In this document: piece after piece, positions 7,681-15,949 of the stretch
Numbering within the stretch: the first letter of the stretch is position 1
How the letters are laid out: each line of letters opens with the position of its first letter
DNA from: Candidatus Poribacteria bacterium
GTDB taxonomy: Bacteria; Poribacteria; WGA-4E; WGA-3G
Reading direction: 5' to 3'
DNA: 64,000 nt
Assembly (NCBI GenBank): GCA_026710795.1
Contig: JAPOQK010000034.1
Coordinates: 1-64,000 of the forward strand
The notes under the pieces: generated by a model
Database searches by the model: none
The model's input: only the letters and a program-made list of their open reading frames with translations
What the model was told of the DNA's origin: nothing
Program-made: the position numbers and the translations under genes

Positions 7681-8514
7681 ATGGAAACAGCTAAAATTGA
7701 TACACTCTTCCGTCTATCCGGTCCATCACAGCAAGACATTGATTCATTTCATAACGATGGATATATCGCATATCCAGATGTCTTCACAGACGATGGCAGA
7801 GAAGGTTTAATTGAGGAAATTACCCAACACTTTCAACCAACTCACCAATACATTGAATCGCTGAAAAACGGTGACAAACCAGAACGTTCTTATTTCATAC
7901 GACCATGGAACGAACGCCGTAAGTACAGCGACAGACTTATTGACGATCCATTTATCACCACACTTATACGTGCAACCATTGGTGACGATTACCACTTCTG
8001 TCACTCTGCCCTCAACATCGCACCTCGCGGTATCGGTCCAGTAGGGTTTCATCAAGACCATCACCACTGGAAGCATGAAAATCCTATCAACCTTGCGGAA
8101 CGTGATAACTATTATATACAGATTCTTTATTATCCCAACGGATTCACACGCGGTGACCGCAATCTCAAAGTGATACCGGGAAGCCACAAGGTCGCACCGA
8201 CAAATGAAGCAACACCAGAACGAATGCTCGCAGGGGAATACGACAAAGAAGCCGGACAACCTTTGCAAGAAAAACGTCTTGAGTTACCGCCAGGAAGTAT
8301 GGTTTATATTGACGCTCGTATCTTCCATGCTGTGGAAGCAAAACCTGAGGATTCTCCGCAGCTATATCGTATCTTCGTTATAGACATCTTCAAAGAAGCC
8401 GGTCCACCACATCGTTATACACAACATATCCCATCAGAATGGATAGAACAGGCAACACCACATCGCCAAAAGCTATTTAATCGTGAAGGATACACAGAAG
8501 GTTGTTGGAACTAA
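7681..8514 (+). CDS. PhyH (phytanoyl-CoA dioxygenase) family oxygenase
   Basis: 277 aa. Fe(II)/2-oxoglutarate ligands are H124 and D126 (GFHQDHHHW) and the distal H216 (RIFHAVEA), with R230 as probable 2-oxoglutarate ligand. IPGSHK near 165 is characteristic of PhyH proteins. It would hydroxylate or oxidatively cleave a small substrate; substrates of environmental members are unknown. AAGGA lies 8 bases before this ATG. An in-frame TTG at 7660 has an even stronger GGAGGGAG and would add seven residues, so the start is uncertain. It is followed after 32 bases by a sulfatase, probably in one transcript, suggesting action on the same substrate. Confidence 0.85.
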   Translation: METAKIDTLFRLSGPSQQDIDSFHNDGYIAYPDVFTDDGREGLIEEITQHFQPTHQYIESLKNGDKPERSYFIRPWNERRKYSDRLIDDPFITTLIRATIGDDYHFCHSALNIAPRGIGPVGFHQDHHHWKHENPINLAERDNYYIQILYYPNGFTRGDRNLKVIPGSHKVAPTNEATPERMLAGEYDKEAGQPLQEKRLELPPGSMVYIDARIFHAVEAKPEDSPQLYRIFVIDIFKEAGPPHRYTQHIPSEWIEQATPHRQKLFNREGYTEGCWN

Positions 8515-8546
8515 AACATTCAATCACTGTCAGAAAGGTAATACAA

Positions 8547-10157
8547 ATGAACACGTCAGATCGTCCGAATATCCTCTGGATATCATTAGAAGACACAACA
8601 CCCAGATTCGGTTGCTACGGTGATCCCATCGCAAGAACACCGAATATCGACCGTCTTGCAGCAGGAGGTTGCAGATTTCCAAACGCCTTTTCCACTGCTG
8701 GGGTCTGTGCACCAAGCCGTTCCGCCATCATCACTGGAATGTATCAGACATCTATCGGGACACACCACATGCGGACAGGACATTCAAACAAAAATGCCCC
8801 AAACATGGCTACACCATATTCCGCTGTCCCACCACCTTATGTCAAAACATTCACCGAATATCTTAGAGCTGCAGGGTACTACTGCACCAACAATAACAAA
8901 ACTGACTATCAATTTACACCTCCCATAACAGCGTGGGATGACAATAGCAACAGTGGACACTGGAGAAATCGTGAGGAAGGACAACCATTCTTCTCCGTAT
9001 TCAATCCAACCGTTACACACGAAAGTGGTATGTGGGAAAGGAAAGACCGTCCATTAACTACAACGACTAATCCAGATGATGTTCAATTACCACCGTATCT
9101 TCCCGATACACCAAAAGCAAGGCAGGCATTGGCTCGACAATACGATAACCTTGCAACATCAGATGCTCGTGTTGGAGAATTATTAGATCAGTTGGAAGAA
9201 GATGGACTCGCAGAAAATACTATTGTTTTTCTCTGGAGTGACCACGGTGAAGGACTACCCCGTGGAAAACGATGGCCCTATGATGCAGGCATAAGAATTC
9301 CACTTATTGTTCGTTGGAATGGAGAACTTACTCCAGGCAGTGATACCGATCAATTGGTGAGTTTAATAGATCTCGGTCCAACTGTATTATCTTTATGCGG
9401 AGTGCAGATACCACAACACATACAAGGACAACCTTTTCTTGGTCCCCAAAAAGTTGAACGTGATTATATCTTTGCAACTCGTGATAGATACGATGAATCT
9501 TATGACATGATACGTGCTGTCCGTGATAAAAGGTATAAATACATTAGAAACTATTACCCTGAAAAGCCTTATCTGCTCTGGATTCCCTACCGTAACCGGC
9601 ACCCTGTGATGCAAGAGATGTGGAGACTTCATGCCGAAGGAAAGTTAGAGGGAGATCAATTGACCATGTTCCGTTATCCACGTCCCACAGAAGAGCTATA
9701 TGATACCGAAAATGACAAGTTCGAACTCAACAACTTGGCAGAAGATGCATCACATACAAATATACTTGAACGGATGCGGAATACACTTGCAGAATGGCAA
9801 TCTGAATATGGAGACATGGGAGACATATCCGAAGAACACATGGTTGCAAGTTGGCATCCCAATGGAATACAACCCCAAACTGCATCACCAATTTTCATTC
9901 CAATTAACGAGTCAAACCCCGGCAGAGAACCTGCAAGTGAAAATGGTGAGTGGGAAGCACCACTGCTTCTGCAACTCCACTGTTCAACACATGGGGCATC
10001 TATTGCATATACAATGGAACAAGGTGAAGATGTTCATTGGAAATTGTATACTGAACCTTTACGTATACCAAAAGGAAAAACAACAGTACGGACAAAAGCA
10101 ATTCGAATTGGATACAAAGAAAGCGACGAGAACACCCTAAATGTCTCAGTTTCATAG
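8547..10157 (+). CDS. Sulfatase with C-terminal Fn3-like domain, tandem copy 1
   Basis: 536 aa. C54 in CAPSR is the formylglycine site. The N-terminal metal site reads E15-D16 (ISLEDTTP) and the later one SDHG, a variant found in several sulfatase subfamilies. Residues 1 to about 420 form the sulfatase fold. The last ~75 residues (LQLHCSTHGASIAYTM ... LRIPKGKTTVRTKAI) resemble the chitobiase/hexosaminidase C-terminal Fn3-associated domain, often carbohydrate-related. No signal peptide. GAAAGGT is 7 bases before the ATG. The next gene is a paralogue of nearly equal length; parts of the pair are almost identical at DNA level while others are saturated with silent changes. Confidence 0.88.
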   Translation: MNTSDRPNILWISLEDTTPRFGCYGDPIARTPNIDRLAAGGCRFPNAFSTAGVCAPSRSAIITGMYQTSIGTHHMRTGHSNKNAPNMATPYSAVPPPYVKTFTEYLRAAGYYCTNNNKTDYQFTPPITAWDDNSNSGHWRNREEGQPFFSVFNPTVTHESGMWERKDRPLTTTTNPDDVQLPPYLPDTPKARQALARQYDNLATSDARVGELLDQLEEDGLAENTIVFLWSDHGEGLPRGKRWPYDAGIRIPLIVRWNGELTPGSDTDQLVSLIDLGPTVLSLCGVQIPQHIQGQPFLGPQKVERDYIFATRDRYDESYDMIRAVRDKRYKYIRNYYPEKPYLLWIPYRNRHPVMQEMWRLHAEGKLEGDQLTMFRYPRPTEELYDTENDKFELNNLAEDASHTNILERMRNTLAEWQSEYGDMGDISEEHMVASWHPNGIQPQTASPIFIPINESNPGREPASENGEWEAPLLLQLHCSTHGASIAYTMEQGEDVHWKLYTEPLRIPKGKTTVRTKAIRIGYKESDENTLNVSVS

Positions 10158-10295
10158 TCCAAGAATAATCTTCATTTCAGTAAAAGCGAACTCCAATACA
10201 AGACATGGTAGTACAAGAGGTTAAAGGTCGCTATTCGGAGATCACTCCTACAATATTCAGACAACTAAATGCTCCTGAATACTTAGACGACCCTA

Positions 10296-10324
10296 TTGAC
10301 ATATATCACCGTTTAGGGTAAAAT
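10296..10324 (+). promoter_or_regulatory. Promoter for the second tandem sulfatase
   Basis: TTGACA (10296-10301), 17-base spacer, TAAAAT (10319-10324), 22 bases before the ATG. The second copy can therefore be expressed separately from the first. Confidence 0.7.
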
Positions 10325-10346
10325 CATTGTCAAACAGGGAGTCATA

Positions 10347-11948
10347 ATGAACACATCAGATCGTCCGAATATCCTGTGGATATCTTTAGAAGATACAACA
10401 CCGAGATTCGGCTGCTATGGAGACGCTATTGCACGTACACCAAACATTGATCAACTCGCTGCAAGTGGGTGTCGGTTTCCAAATGCATTTTCAACAGCAG
10501 GGGTCTGTGCACCAAGTCGTGCCGCTATCATCACAGGTATGTATCAGACCTCTATTGGTACACACCACATGCGGACAGGACTTAGAAACCGCAATACGCC
10601 GCAAAACCTAATACCGTATTCCGCTGTTCCACCACCTTATGTCAAAACCTTTACAGAATACCTAAGAGGTGCTGGTTATTATTGCACAAATAATAGCAAA
10701 ACTGACTACCAATTTACCCCTCCCATAACTGCATGGGATGACAACAGCAACAATGGACACTGGAGAAATCGTGAGGAAGGACAACCCTTCTTCTCCGTAT
10801 TCAATCCAACCGTTACACACGAAAGTGGTATGTGGGATCAAGGTGATAGACCCTTGACGACAAATCCAGACGATGTGCAGTTACCACCCTATCTGCCTGA
10901 TACACCGAAAGCAAGACAGTCGTTGGCTCGCCATTATGATAACCTTACCACTGCTGATGCACGGGTCGGAGAATTGTTAGATCAATTGGAAGAAGATGGA
11001 CTCGCAGAAAATACAATTGTCTTTCTCTGGAGTGACCACGGTGAAGGACTACCACGCGGAAAGCGGTGGCTCTATGATGCTGGAATTCGAATTCCATTGA
11101 TCATCCGTTGGTACGGTGAACTTAAGCCAGGGAGTAAAAGTGACCAATTGGTGAGTTTGATTGACCTCGGTCCAACGGTGTTGTCGTTATGTGATGTGCA
11201 AACCCCGCAACATCTACAAGGACAACCTTTTCTCGGCATACATACAGTTAAACGTGATTATATCTTTGCATCGCGCGACCGAATTGGTGCATCCTATGAC
11301 ACGGTTCGTGCTGTCCGGAATAAAAGATATAAATACATTAGAAATTACTATCCAGAAAAGACATATCTACCCTGGAGTCCTTATCGCAACCGGCACTCCG
11401 TGATGCAGGAAATGTGGAGACTATATCCTGAAGGCAAATTAGAGGGGGACCAATTGACCATGTTCCGTTCTCGTCCTGCTGAAGAACTCTACGATGTTGA
11501 AAATGACGAGCATGAACTTAACAACTTAGCAGAGGATATAGCATATATAAATGTGCTTGAAGAGTTGCGGGGTACTTTAACGAAGTGGCAATCTGAATTT
11601 GGGGATATGGGCGATATTTCCGAAGAACAGATGGTCGCAAGTTGGTATCCTGGTGGGATACAACCCCAAACAGCATCACCAATTTTCATTCCAATTAACG
11701 CATCAAACCCAGGTAGGGAACCTGCAAACGAGAATGGCGAATGGGAAGCACCACTGCTCCTACAACTCCACTGTTCAACACAAGGAGCATCTATTGCATA
11801 TACAATGGAACAAGGTGAAGATGTTCATTGGAAATTGTATACTGAACCTTTACGTATACCAAAAGGAAAAACAACAGTACGGACGAAAGCAATTCGAATT
11901 GGATACAAAGAAAGCGACGAGAACACCTTAAATATCTCAGTTTCATAA
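10347..11948 (+). CDS. Sulfatase with C-terminal Fn3-like domain, tandem copy 2
   Basis: 533 aa, paralogue of the gene at 8547 and three codons shorter. C54 in CAPSR, E15-D16, SDHG and the C-terminal Fn3-like region (LRIPKGKTTVRTKAI) are all kept, so both copies look active. GGGAG precedes the ATG by 5 bases and a separate -35/-10 lies upstream. Differences sit in loops such as HMRTGLRNRNTPQN against HMRTGHSNKNAPNM, which may reflect a different sulfated sugar. The 189-base spacer between the copies holds no gene. Confidence 0.88.
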   Translation: MNTSDRPNILWISLEDTTPRFGCYGDAIARTPNIDQLAASGCRFPNAFSTAGVCAPSRAAIITGMYQTSIGTHHMRTGLRNRNTPQNLIPYSAVPPPYVKTFTEYLRGAGYYCTNNSKTDYQFTPPITAWDDNSNNGHWRNREEGQPFFSVFNPTVTHESGMWDQGDRPLTTNPDDVQLPPYLPDTPKARQSLARHYDNLTTADARVGELLDQLEEDGLAENTIVFLWSDHGEGLPRGKRWLYDAGIRIPLIIRWYGELKPGSKSDQLVSLIDLGPTVLSLCDVQTPQHLQGQPFLGIHTVKRDYIFASRDRIGASYDTVRAVRNKRYKYIRNYYPEKTYLPWSPYRNRHSVMQEMWRLYPEGKLEGDQLTMFRSRPAEELYDVENDEHELNNLAEDIAYINVLEELRGTLTKWQSEFGDMGDISEEQMVASWYPGGIQPQTASPIFIPINASNPGREPANENGEWEAPLLLQLHCSTQGASIAYTMEQGEDVHWKLYTEPLRIPKGKTTVRTKAIRIGYKESDENTLNISVS

Positions 11949-12061
11949 ACTGATTGCTTTTGAAATTTCTGACACATACATATTATTATTGACGTGCGTT
12001 GCAACCACGTAGACAAACGTGATTGAGAATAATAACAACTACTTAAAAGGAGAAACAATCA

Positions 12062-13156
12062 ATGGCGAAAGAAAACAATCAAGATTATTATGTGTACATT
12101 GGCACATACACACATGGTGACAGCGAAGGCATATACGTCTATCGTTTGGATAACGAAACAGGGGCATTAGAATATTCCAGTAGTATCACTGGCGTTGAGA
12201 ATCCTTCCTTTTTGGATATTCACCCAAGCGGACGTTATCTCTTTTCAGTAAATGAAATCGGTGAATTTGAAGGAAAACCGAGCGGGGCTGTTACGGCATT
12301 TTACATTCATGGAAGTTCAGGAGAATTAAGCTTCCTAAACCAACGACCCACAGGCGGTGGAGCACCATGTCATGTCAGTGTTGATGCAACAGGAAAATAT
12401 CTTCTCGTTGCAAACTACGGTGGTGGAAGTGTGGCTGCATTCCCAATCGGAAAGGATGGAAGACTTGGGGAAGCATCTGATTTCGTCCAACATCAAGGCA
12501 CCAGCGTCAATCCAAGCAGACAATCTGAACCGCATGCCCATGCAATAATGATTGACCCAGATAACCGCTACGCTTTCGCACCAGACCTCGGACTGGACAA
12601 AATACTTATCTACCAAATGGATCTGGAAAACGGTACTTTAAACGCAAACTCACAACCATGGGCACGCGTACACCCAGGAGCAGGACCACGCCATCTTGAT
12701 TTTCATCCGAACAGCAAATATGCTTATGTGATAAATGAATTGGATTCTACCTTTACCGCATTTAGATATGACGCAGATACAGGCAGCCTTACCGAAATCC
12801 AGACAATCTCTACACTTCCTGAAGACTTTGAGGGCACCAGTCACTGTGCTGATGTTCACGTCCACCCTTCAGGGAAATTCTTATACGGGTCAAATCGTGG
12901 GCATGATAGCATTGTTATCTGCGAAATAGATATCAATACAGGTTTACTGAGTTACATCGGTTGTGAATCAACACAAGGGAAGGCACCACGAAACTTCGCA
13001 TTGAATCCGGAAGGAACTTTCCTTTTAGCAGCCAATCAATCAACAAATACGATTGTAACATTTGCAGTTAATGCAGACACAGGTGAACTGACTGCAACAG
13101 GAAATGTCACCGAAGTACCCACACCAGTCTGCCTAAAAATGTTGGCATGCAGTTGA
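12062..13156 (+). CDS. Beta-propeller lactonase family protein
   Basis: 364 aa. The start NQDYYVYIGTYTHGDSEGIYVYRLD and repeats such as HPSGRYLFSVNE, DATGKYLLVANYGGG, HPNSKYAYVINEL, HPSGKFLYGSNRGHDS and NPEGTFLLAANQSTN mark a seven-bladed propeller of the YbhE/3-carboxymuconate cyclase group (Pfam Lactonase). E. coli YbhE is a 6-phosphogluconolactonase; other members have other or unknown activities. AAGGAG precedes the ATG, and a hairpin terminator follows at 13208. No signal peptide. Together with the Gfo/Idh enzyme it fits oxidation of a sugar to a lactone and then an acid, but the substrate is inferred. Confidence 0.82.
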   Translation: MAKENNQDYYVYIGTYTHGDSEGIYVYRLDNETGALEYSSSITGVENPSFLDIHPSGRYLFSVNEIGEFEGKPSGAVTAFYIHGSSGELSFLNQRPTGGGAPCHVSVDATGKYLLVANYGGGSVAAFPIGKDGRLGEASDFVQHQGTSVNPSRQSEPHAHAIMIDPDNRYAFAPDLGLDKILIYQMDLENGTLNANSQPWARVHPGAGPRHLDFHPNSKYAYVINELDSTFTAFRYDADTGSLTEIQTISTLPEDFEGTSHCADVHVHPSGKFLYGSNRGHDSIVICEIDINTGLLSYIGCESTQGKAPRNFALNPEGTFLLAANQSTNTIVTFAVNADTGELTATGNVTEVPTPVCLKMLACS

Positions 13157-13207
13157 AACAAACAGAAAAATATCAATTCATATATAACGAAATCAATATA
13201 AATAATG

Positions 13208-13240
13208 AATGCAAGTAACCGATGCGTTACTTGCATTTTC
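13208..13240 (+). terminator. Rho-independent terminator between convergent genes
   Basis: AATGCAAGTAAC (13208-13219) pairs with GTTACTTGCATT (13226-13237), loop CGATGC, followed by TTT. It closes the lactonase transcript and may also serve the convergent DUF3223 gene. Confidence 0.75.
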
Positions 13241-13248
13241 CTCAAACT

Positions 13249-13764
13249 TTATCGTTTTGATTCTTCTGCTAACAATTTTGTTATCTGTTCAATCTCTTTA
13301 CCAAGTTCGTTATATAGTAGAATTACTCGTTGAAACCGCTGAATGAGTCCAGATAACCCGTCAGCATAAGTTTCCTGACTTACAACTTCATCTGCTTTTG
13401 AACTCTTCTTCTGTTGCGTCGGTTCTTTCTTTTCAGAAGACTTTGACTGATTCACCTTTTCATCATTGACTCGTCTCCACGCCGATACACATTTATTCAT
13501 ACTAAATGTTTCTTCAACACCATCCGTCCGTACAATACAAAACGCACGTGCACCCGCTTGTGGATGCTCACTAACCTTGAAGTATTCAGGTTGTAAGTCA
13601 CCCAACTTTTCTTCTGCTTGAGGGTGGTGTAAGAAAAGCTCATGAATCAATTTGCCATCATCATCAGATAACGGCTCGTCAAGTGGGGCATTCGTTAATA
13701 GATTATGAATATATTTCCGCATCTCTGCTATTGATGGGAATGTTTGCCCACCTATTTCAATCAT
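13249..13764 (-). CDS. DUF3223 (DCL-like) domain protein
   Basis: 171 aa. Residues 1 to about 95 match the DUF3223/DCL family: EIGGQTFPSIAEMRKY, HELFLHHPQAEEKLG, YFKVSEHPQAG, then FCIVRTDGVEETFSMNKC. The founding plant DCL proteins act in chloroplast rRNA maturation; bacterial members are uncharacterised. A lysine/serine-rich linker (about 105-130) follows, then a helical, leucine-rich tail (SGLIQRFQRVILLYNELGKE) that could form a coiled coil. GGGAGGAAACG directly precedes the ATG. It converges on the lactonase gene. A nucleic-acid role is inference from the plant family only. Confidence 0.7.
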   Translation of the reverse strand: MIEIGGQTFPSIAEMRKYIHNLLTNAPLDEPLSDDDGKLIHELFLHHPQAEEKLGDLQPEYFKVSEHPQAGARAFCIVRTDGVEETFSMNKCVSAWRRVNDEKVNQSKSSEKKEPTQQKKSSKADEVVSQETYADGLSGLIQRFQRVILLYNELGKEIEQITKLLAEESKR

Positions 13765-13834
13765 CGTTTCCTCCCATTCTTATCTATAGAATTTAAAACC
13801 CTCCGGGGCTTGTTATATGTGGATCAACGCTAAC

Positions 13835-13956
13835 TATACACCTTTCGCCTCTCCGAGGCTATCGTAAAATGCCTCCCCAGCACCAGAGGTGCGGAAAGTA
13901 TATAGAACATGCATCTCATAACGAAGCAAAGCACCAGCGGTGCGAAAGGTGTTTAG
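13835..13956. repeat. AGC-CCAGAGG-GCGAAAGGTRTATA repeats
   Basis: Inverted copy at 13835-13860 (TATACACCTTTCGCCTCT), direct copies at 13880-13905 (GCACCAGAGGTGCGGAAAG) and 13931-13956 (GCACCAGCGGTGCGAAAGG). The core is a small palindrome around CCAGMGG. The same word occurs three times at 61271-61396, so it is a dispersed family. Confidence 0.7.
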
Positions 13957-14086
13957 CAACATTCGGGTATTCAATATCTCTCAACCAAAGACATGATCTT
14001 ATTTGACATCTGAGTGCTGTTAGGAAACCGCACTTACCGGACCTAATGAAAATTGGAATTACCGATTTAATAACTTAATCTTCATT

Positions 14087-14208
14087 TAGATTGTGCCAAA
14101 ATAGACGCAAACGAACAGTTTGCACTACAATATTTTCGAGAATAATGCCCTTTTTTCTTTCAAACAGTATCCACATGTCTAAAAATTTGTAGGTAGCAAC
14201 TTGAATTA
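14087..14208 (-). mobile_element. Truncated copy of the 155-bp MITE-like element
   Basis: Reverse complement of about 154-273, with matches such as TAGACATG, ATTATTCTCGAAAATATTGT and CTGTTCGTTTGCGTCTATT. The outer end (14194-14208) keeps the terminal repeat with one change. The other terminal repeat is missing, so the copy is truncated at the internal hairpin. Confidence 0.7.
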
Positions 14209-14219
14209 ATTAGAGATAT

Positions 14220-15824
14220 TTATTTCTGTTGACGACGCTGTCTACGGTGTTCTTGGAGTTTATCCCAAGGATAGATAAAACAACGATTTGCCCAATCCTG
14301 ATACAAACCATCTAACTCTTTTACTTTTTGCGGATGTTTGTCAGCAATATTGTTGATTTCTGTCCGTTCCGCTTGTAAATCGTAAAGTTCCCATTCTCCA
14401 GGGAATCTACAAACAAGTTTCATATCTCCCTGCCGAATAGCACAATTCCCCTCGTGTTCCCAAGACAAAATTTCCTTACCGTTATCTTTATCGTCAAAGA
14501 TTGGCAATAAACTTGTTCCTTCTAACGGTAGTATCGGCTCTCCATCATGTTCATCAGGATATGTCGCGCCAGAAACTTCCAGACATGTTGCCATAATATC
14601 GGTAAGTTGTCCGGGTTGATGCCGTAACTCACCTGTAGACTCTATGCCATCAGGCCAGTGTGCGATCAGCGGGGTAGCGATCCCACCTTCATGCACCCAG
14701 TGCTTATATAAACGGAACGGGGTATTAGACAAATTTGCCCACGGAACACCATAACTCTGATACGTTGTTTCCGGTCCAGGCATAATACTCGGATCATTAC
14801 CTCGATATACAGGTTTTCCATCAGAGGTTAATTCAGTACTGATGTGAGTATCCCTATCACGTATTGCAGGAGGACCACCAAGTTCCTCTGCGCAGCCACC
14901 ATTATCAGCTAAAAATAGGATTATTGTGTTGTCCAATTGACCAGTTTCTTCCAACGTATTGATGATTCTACCTATGCCAGCATCCATACGTGTAATTTGG
15001 GCAGCATATACCTCCATACGCCGTTGGTTCCACTCCTTATATTCCGCTTCAGTCCAAGGCTTTTGTGATGGATCGCGGTCCGTCAATCGCCACGATTCAT
15101 TCAGGAGATTCATCTCACGCATACGGTCCAACCGTTCTTCTCGTAAGTCATCCCAACCTGCAGCAAACCGACCATTATATGACGCTATATCTTCCTCATG
15201 AGCATGGAGAGGCCAATGCGGTGCGGTGTATGCAACATAAGTAAAAAACGGACTATCTGCTTTCTGATCGTGGTGTTTCTGAATAAAATTCACCGCTTCA
15301 TCACTCACAGCATCCGTAAAGAAATATCCTTCTGGGAGATCATCACTATCAAGCCGTGTATTATTCCGTGTCAAAGTGTTTGGTTTCCAAAAATTGGCTG
15401 CGCCAGTAATAATACCATAGTATTCATCAAAACCACGTTGACAAGGCCAACTATGTTTGGGTCCATCTGGACCGATATGTCGTGAGATATGCCATTTTCC
15501 ACTCATATAAGTGCCATATCCCTCCGAACGCACCGCATCAGCAATCGTTATACAACGGTCGTTCAAATCACCGCGATATCCTTCCAAACCATCGTCACCC
15601 ATCATGTGTCCCACACCAGTTTGATGCGGATGAAGTCCTGTAAGCATAGAGGCACGAGAAGGACAACACCGCGCAGTATTATAAAACTGTGTAAACCGTA
15701 GTCCACCAGATGCAAGACGATCTAAATTCGGGGTATTAACCTCTCCACCATAGCACCCTAAATCCGAAAAACCCATATCATCGTTCAATATTAATACAAT
15801 ATTCGGTTTTGTGTTCTCAGCCAT
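14220..15824 (-). CDS. Sulfatase (arylsulfatase type)
   Basis: 534 aa. PNIVLILNDDMGFSDLGCYG gives the Asp pair at 15-16. CCPSR at 53-57 makes C53 the formylglycine precursor (C-x-P-S-R). TIILFLADNGGCAEE supplies the second D-N. The length and the HxxGxGHM segment are typical of arylsulfatase A-like family members. No signal peptide. GAGGAG is 8 bases before the ATG. It is more distant from the other three sulfatases, so it is not part of the local duplication. The stop codon abuts the remnant MITE-like element. Confidence 0.88.
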   Translation of the reverse strand: MAENTKPNIVLILNDDMGFSDLGCYGGEVNTPNLDRLASGGLRFTQFYNTARCCPSRASMLTGLHPHQTGVGHMMGDDGLEGYRGDLNDRCITIADAVRSEGYGTYMSGKWHISRHIGPDGPKHSWPCQRGFDEYYGIITGAANFWKPNTLTRNNTRLDSDDLPEGYFFTDAVSDEAVNFIQKHHDQKADSPFFTYVAYTAPHWPLHAHEEDIASYNGRFAAGWDDLREERLDRMREMNLLNESWRLTDRDPSQKPWTEAEYKEWNQRRMEVYAAQITRMDAGIGRIINTLEETGQLDNTIILFLADNGGCAEELGGPPAIRDRDTHISTELTSDGKPVYRGNDPSIMPGPETTYQSYGVPWANLSNTPFRLYKHWVHEGGIATPLIAHWPDGIESTGELRHQPGQLTDIMATCLEVSGATYPDEHDGEPILPLEGTSLLPIFDDKDNGKEILSWEHEGNCAIRQGDMKLVCRFPGEWELYDLQAERTEINNIADKHPQKVKELDGLYQDWANRCFIYPWDKLQEHRRQRRQQK

Positions 15825-15888
15825 ATAATATGCTCCTCATTTAATATTGATAGTGAATTCTGAAAATAATATTACATTACACACGTCA

Positions 15889-15922
15889 GTCGGAGTGAGC
15901 GTAACGAACTCCGACCTACGGA
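15889..15922. repeat. REP-like hairpin GTCGGAG...CTCCGAC, copy 3
   Basis: GTCGGAG pairs with CTCCGAC around TGAGCGTAACGAA, followed by CTACG. It shares its arms and tail with the hairpins at 316 and 555. Confidence 0.65.
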
Positions 15923-15949
15923 CTACAACTGTCAGAGTAATAAAACCCA

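Larger units (their letters stand above)
13765..14219. other. Intergenic region with repeats
   Basis: No gene seen. It contains three copies of a CCAGAGG/GCGAAAGG repeat, one inverted (13835-13860, 13880-13905, 13931-13956), and a truncated inverted copy of the 155-bp element found at 154-308. Confidence 0.7.

Noticed and set aside
9700-10140. Frames of 146 and 110 codons inside the sulfatases (also 11599-11931)
   Set aside because: They exist in both paralogues only because the sulfatase DNA is conserved; the main frame carries the enzyme.
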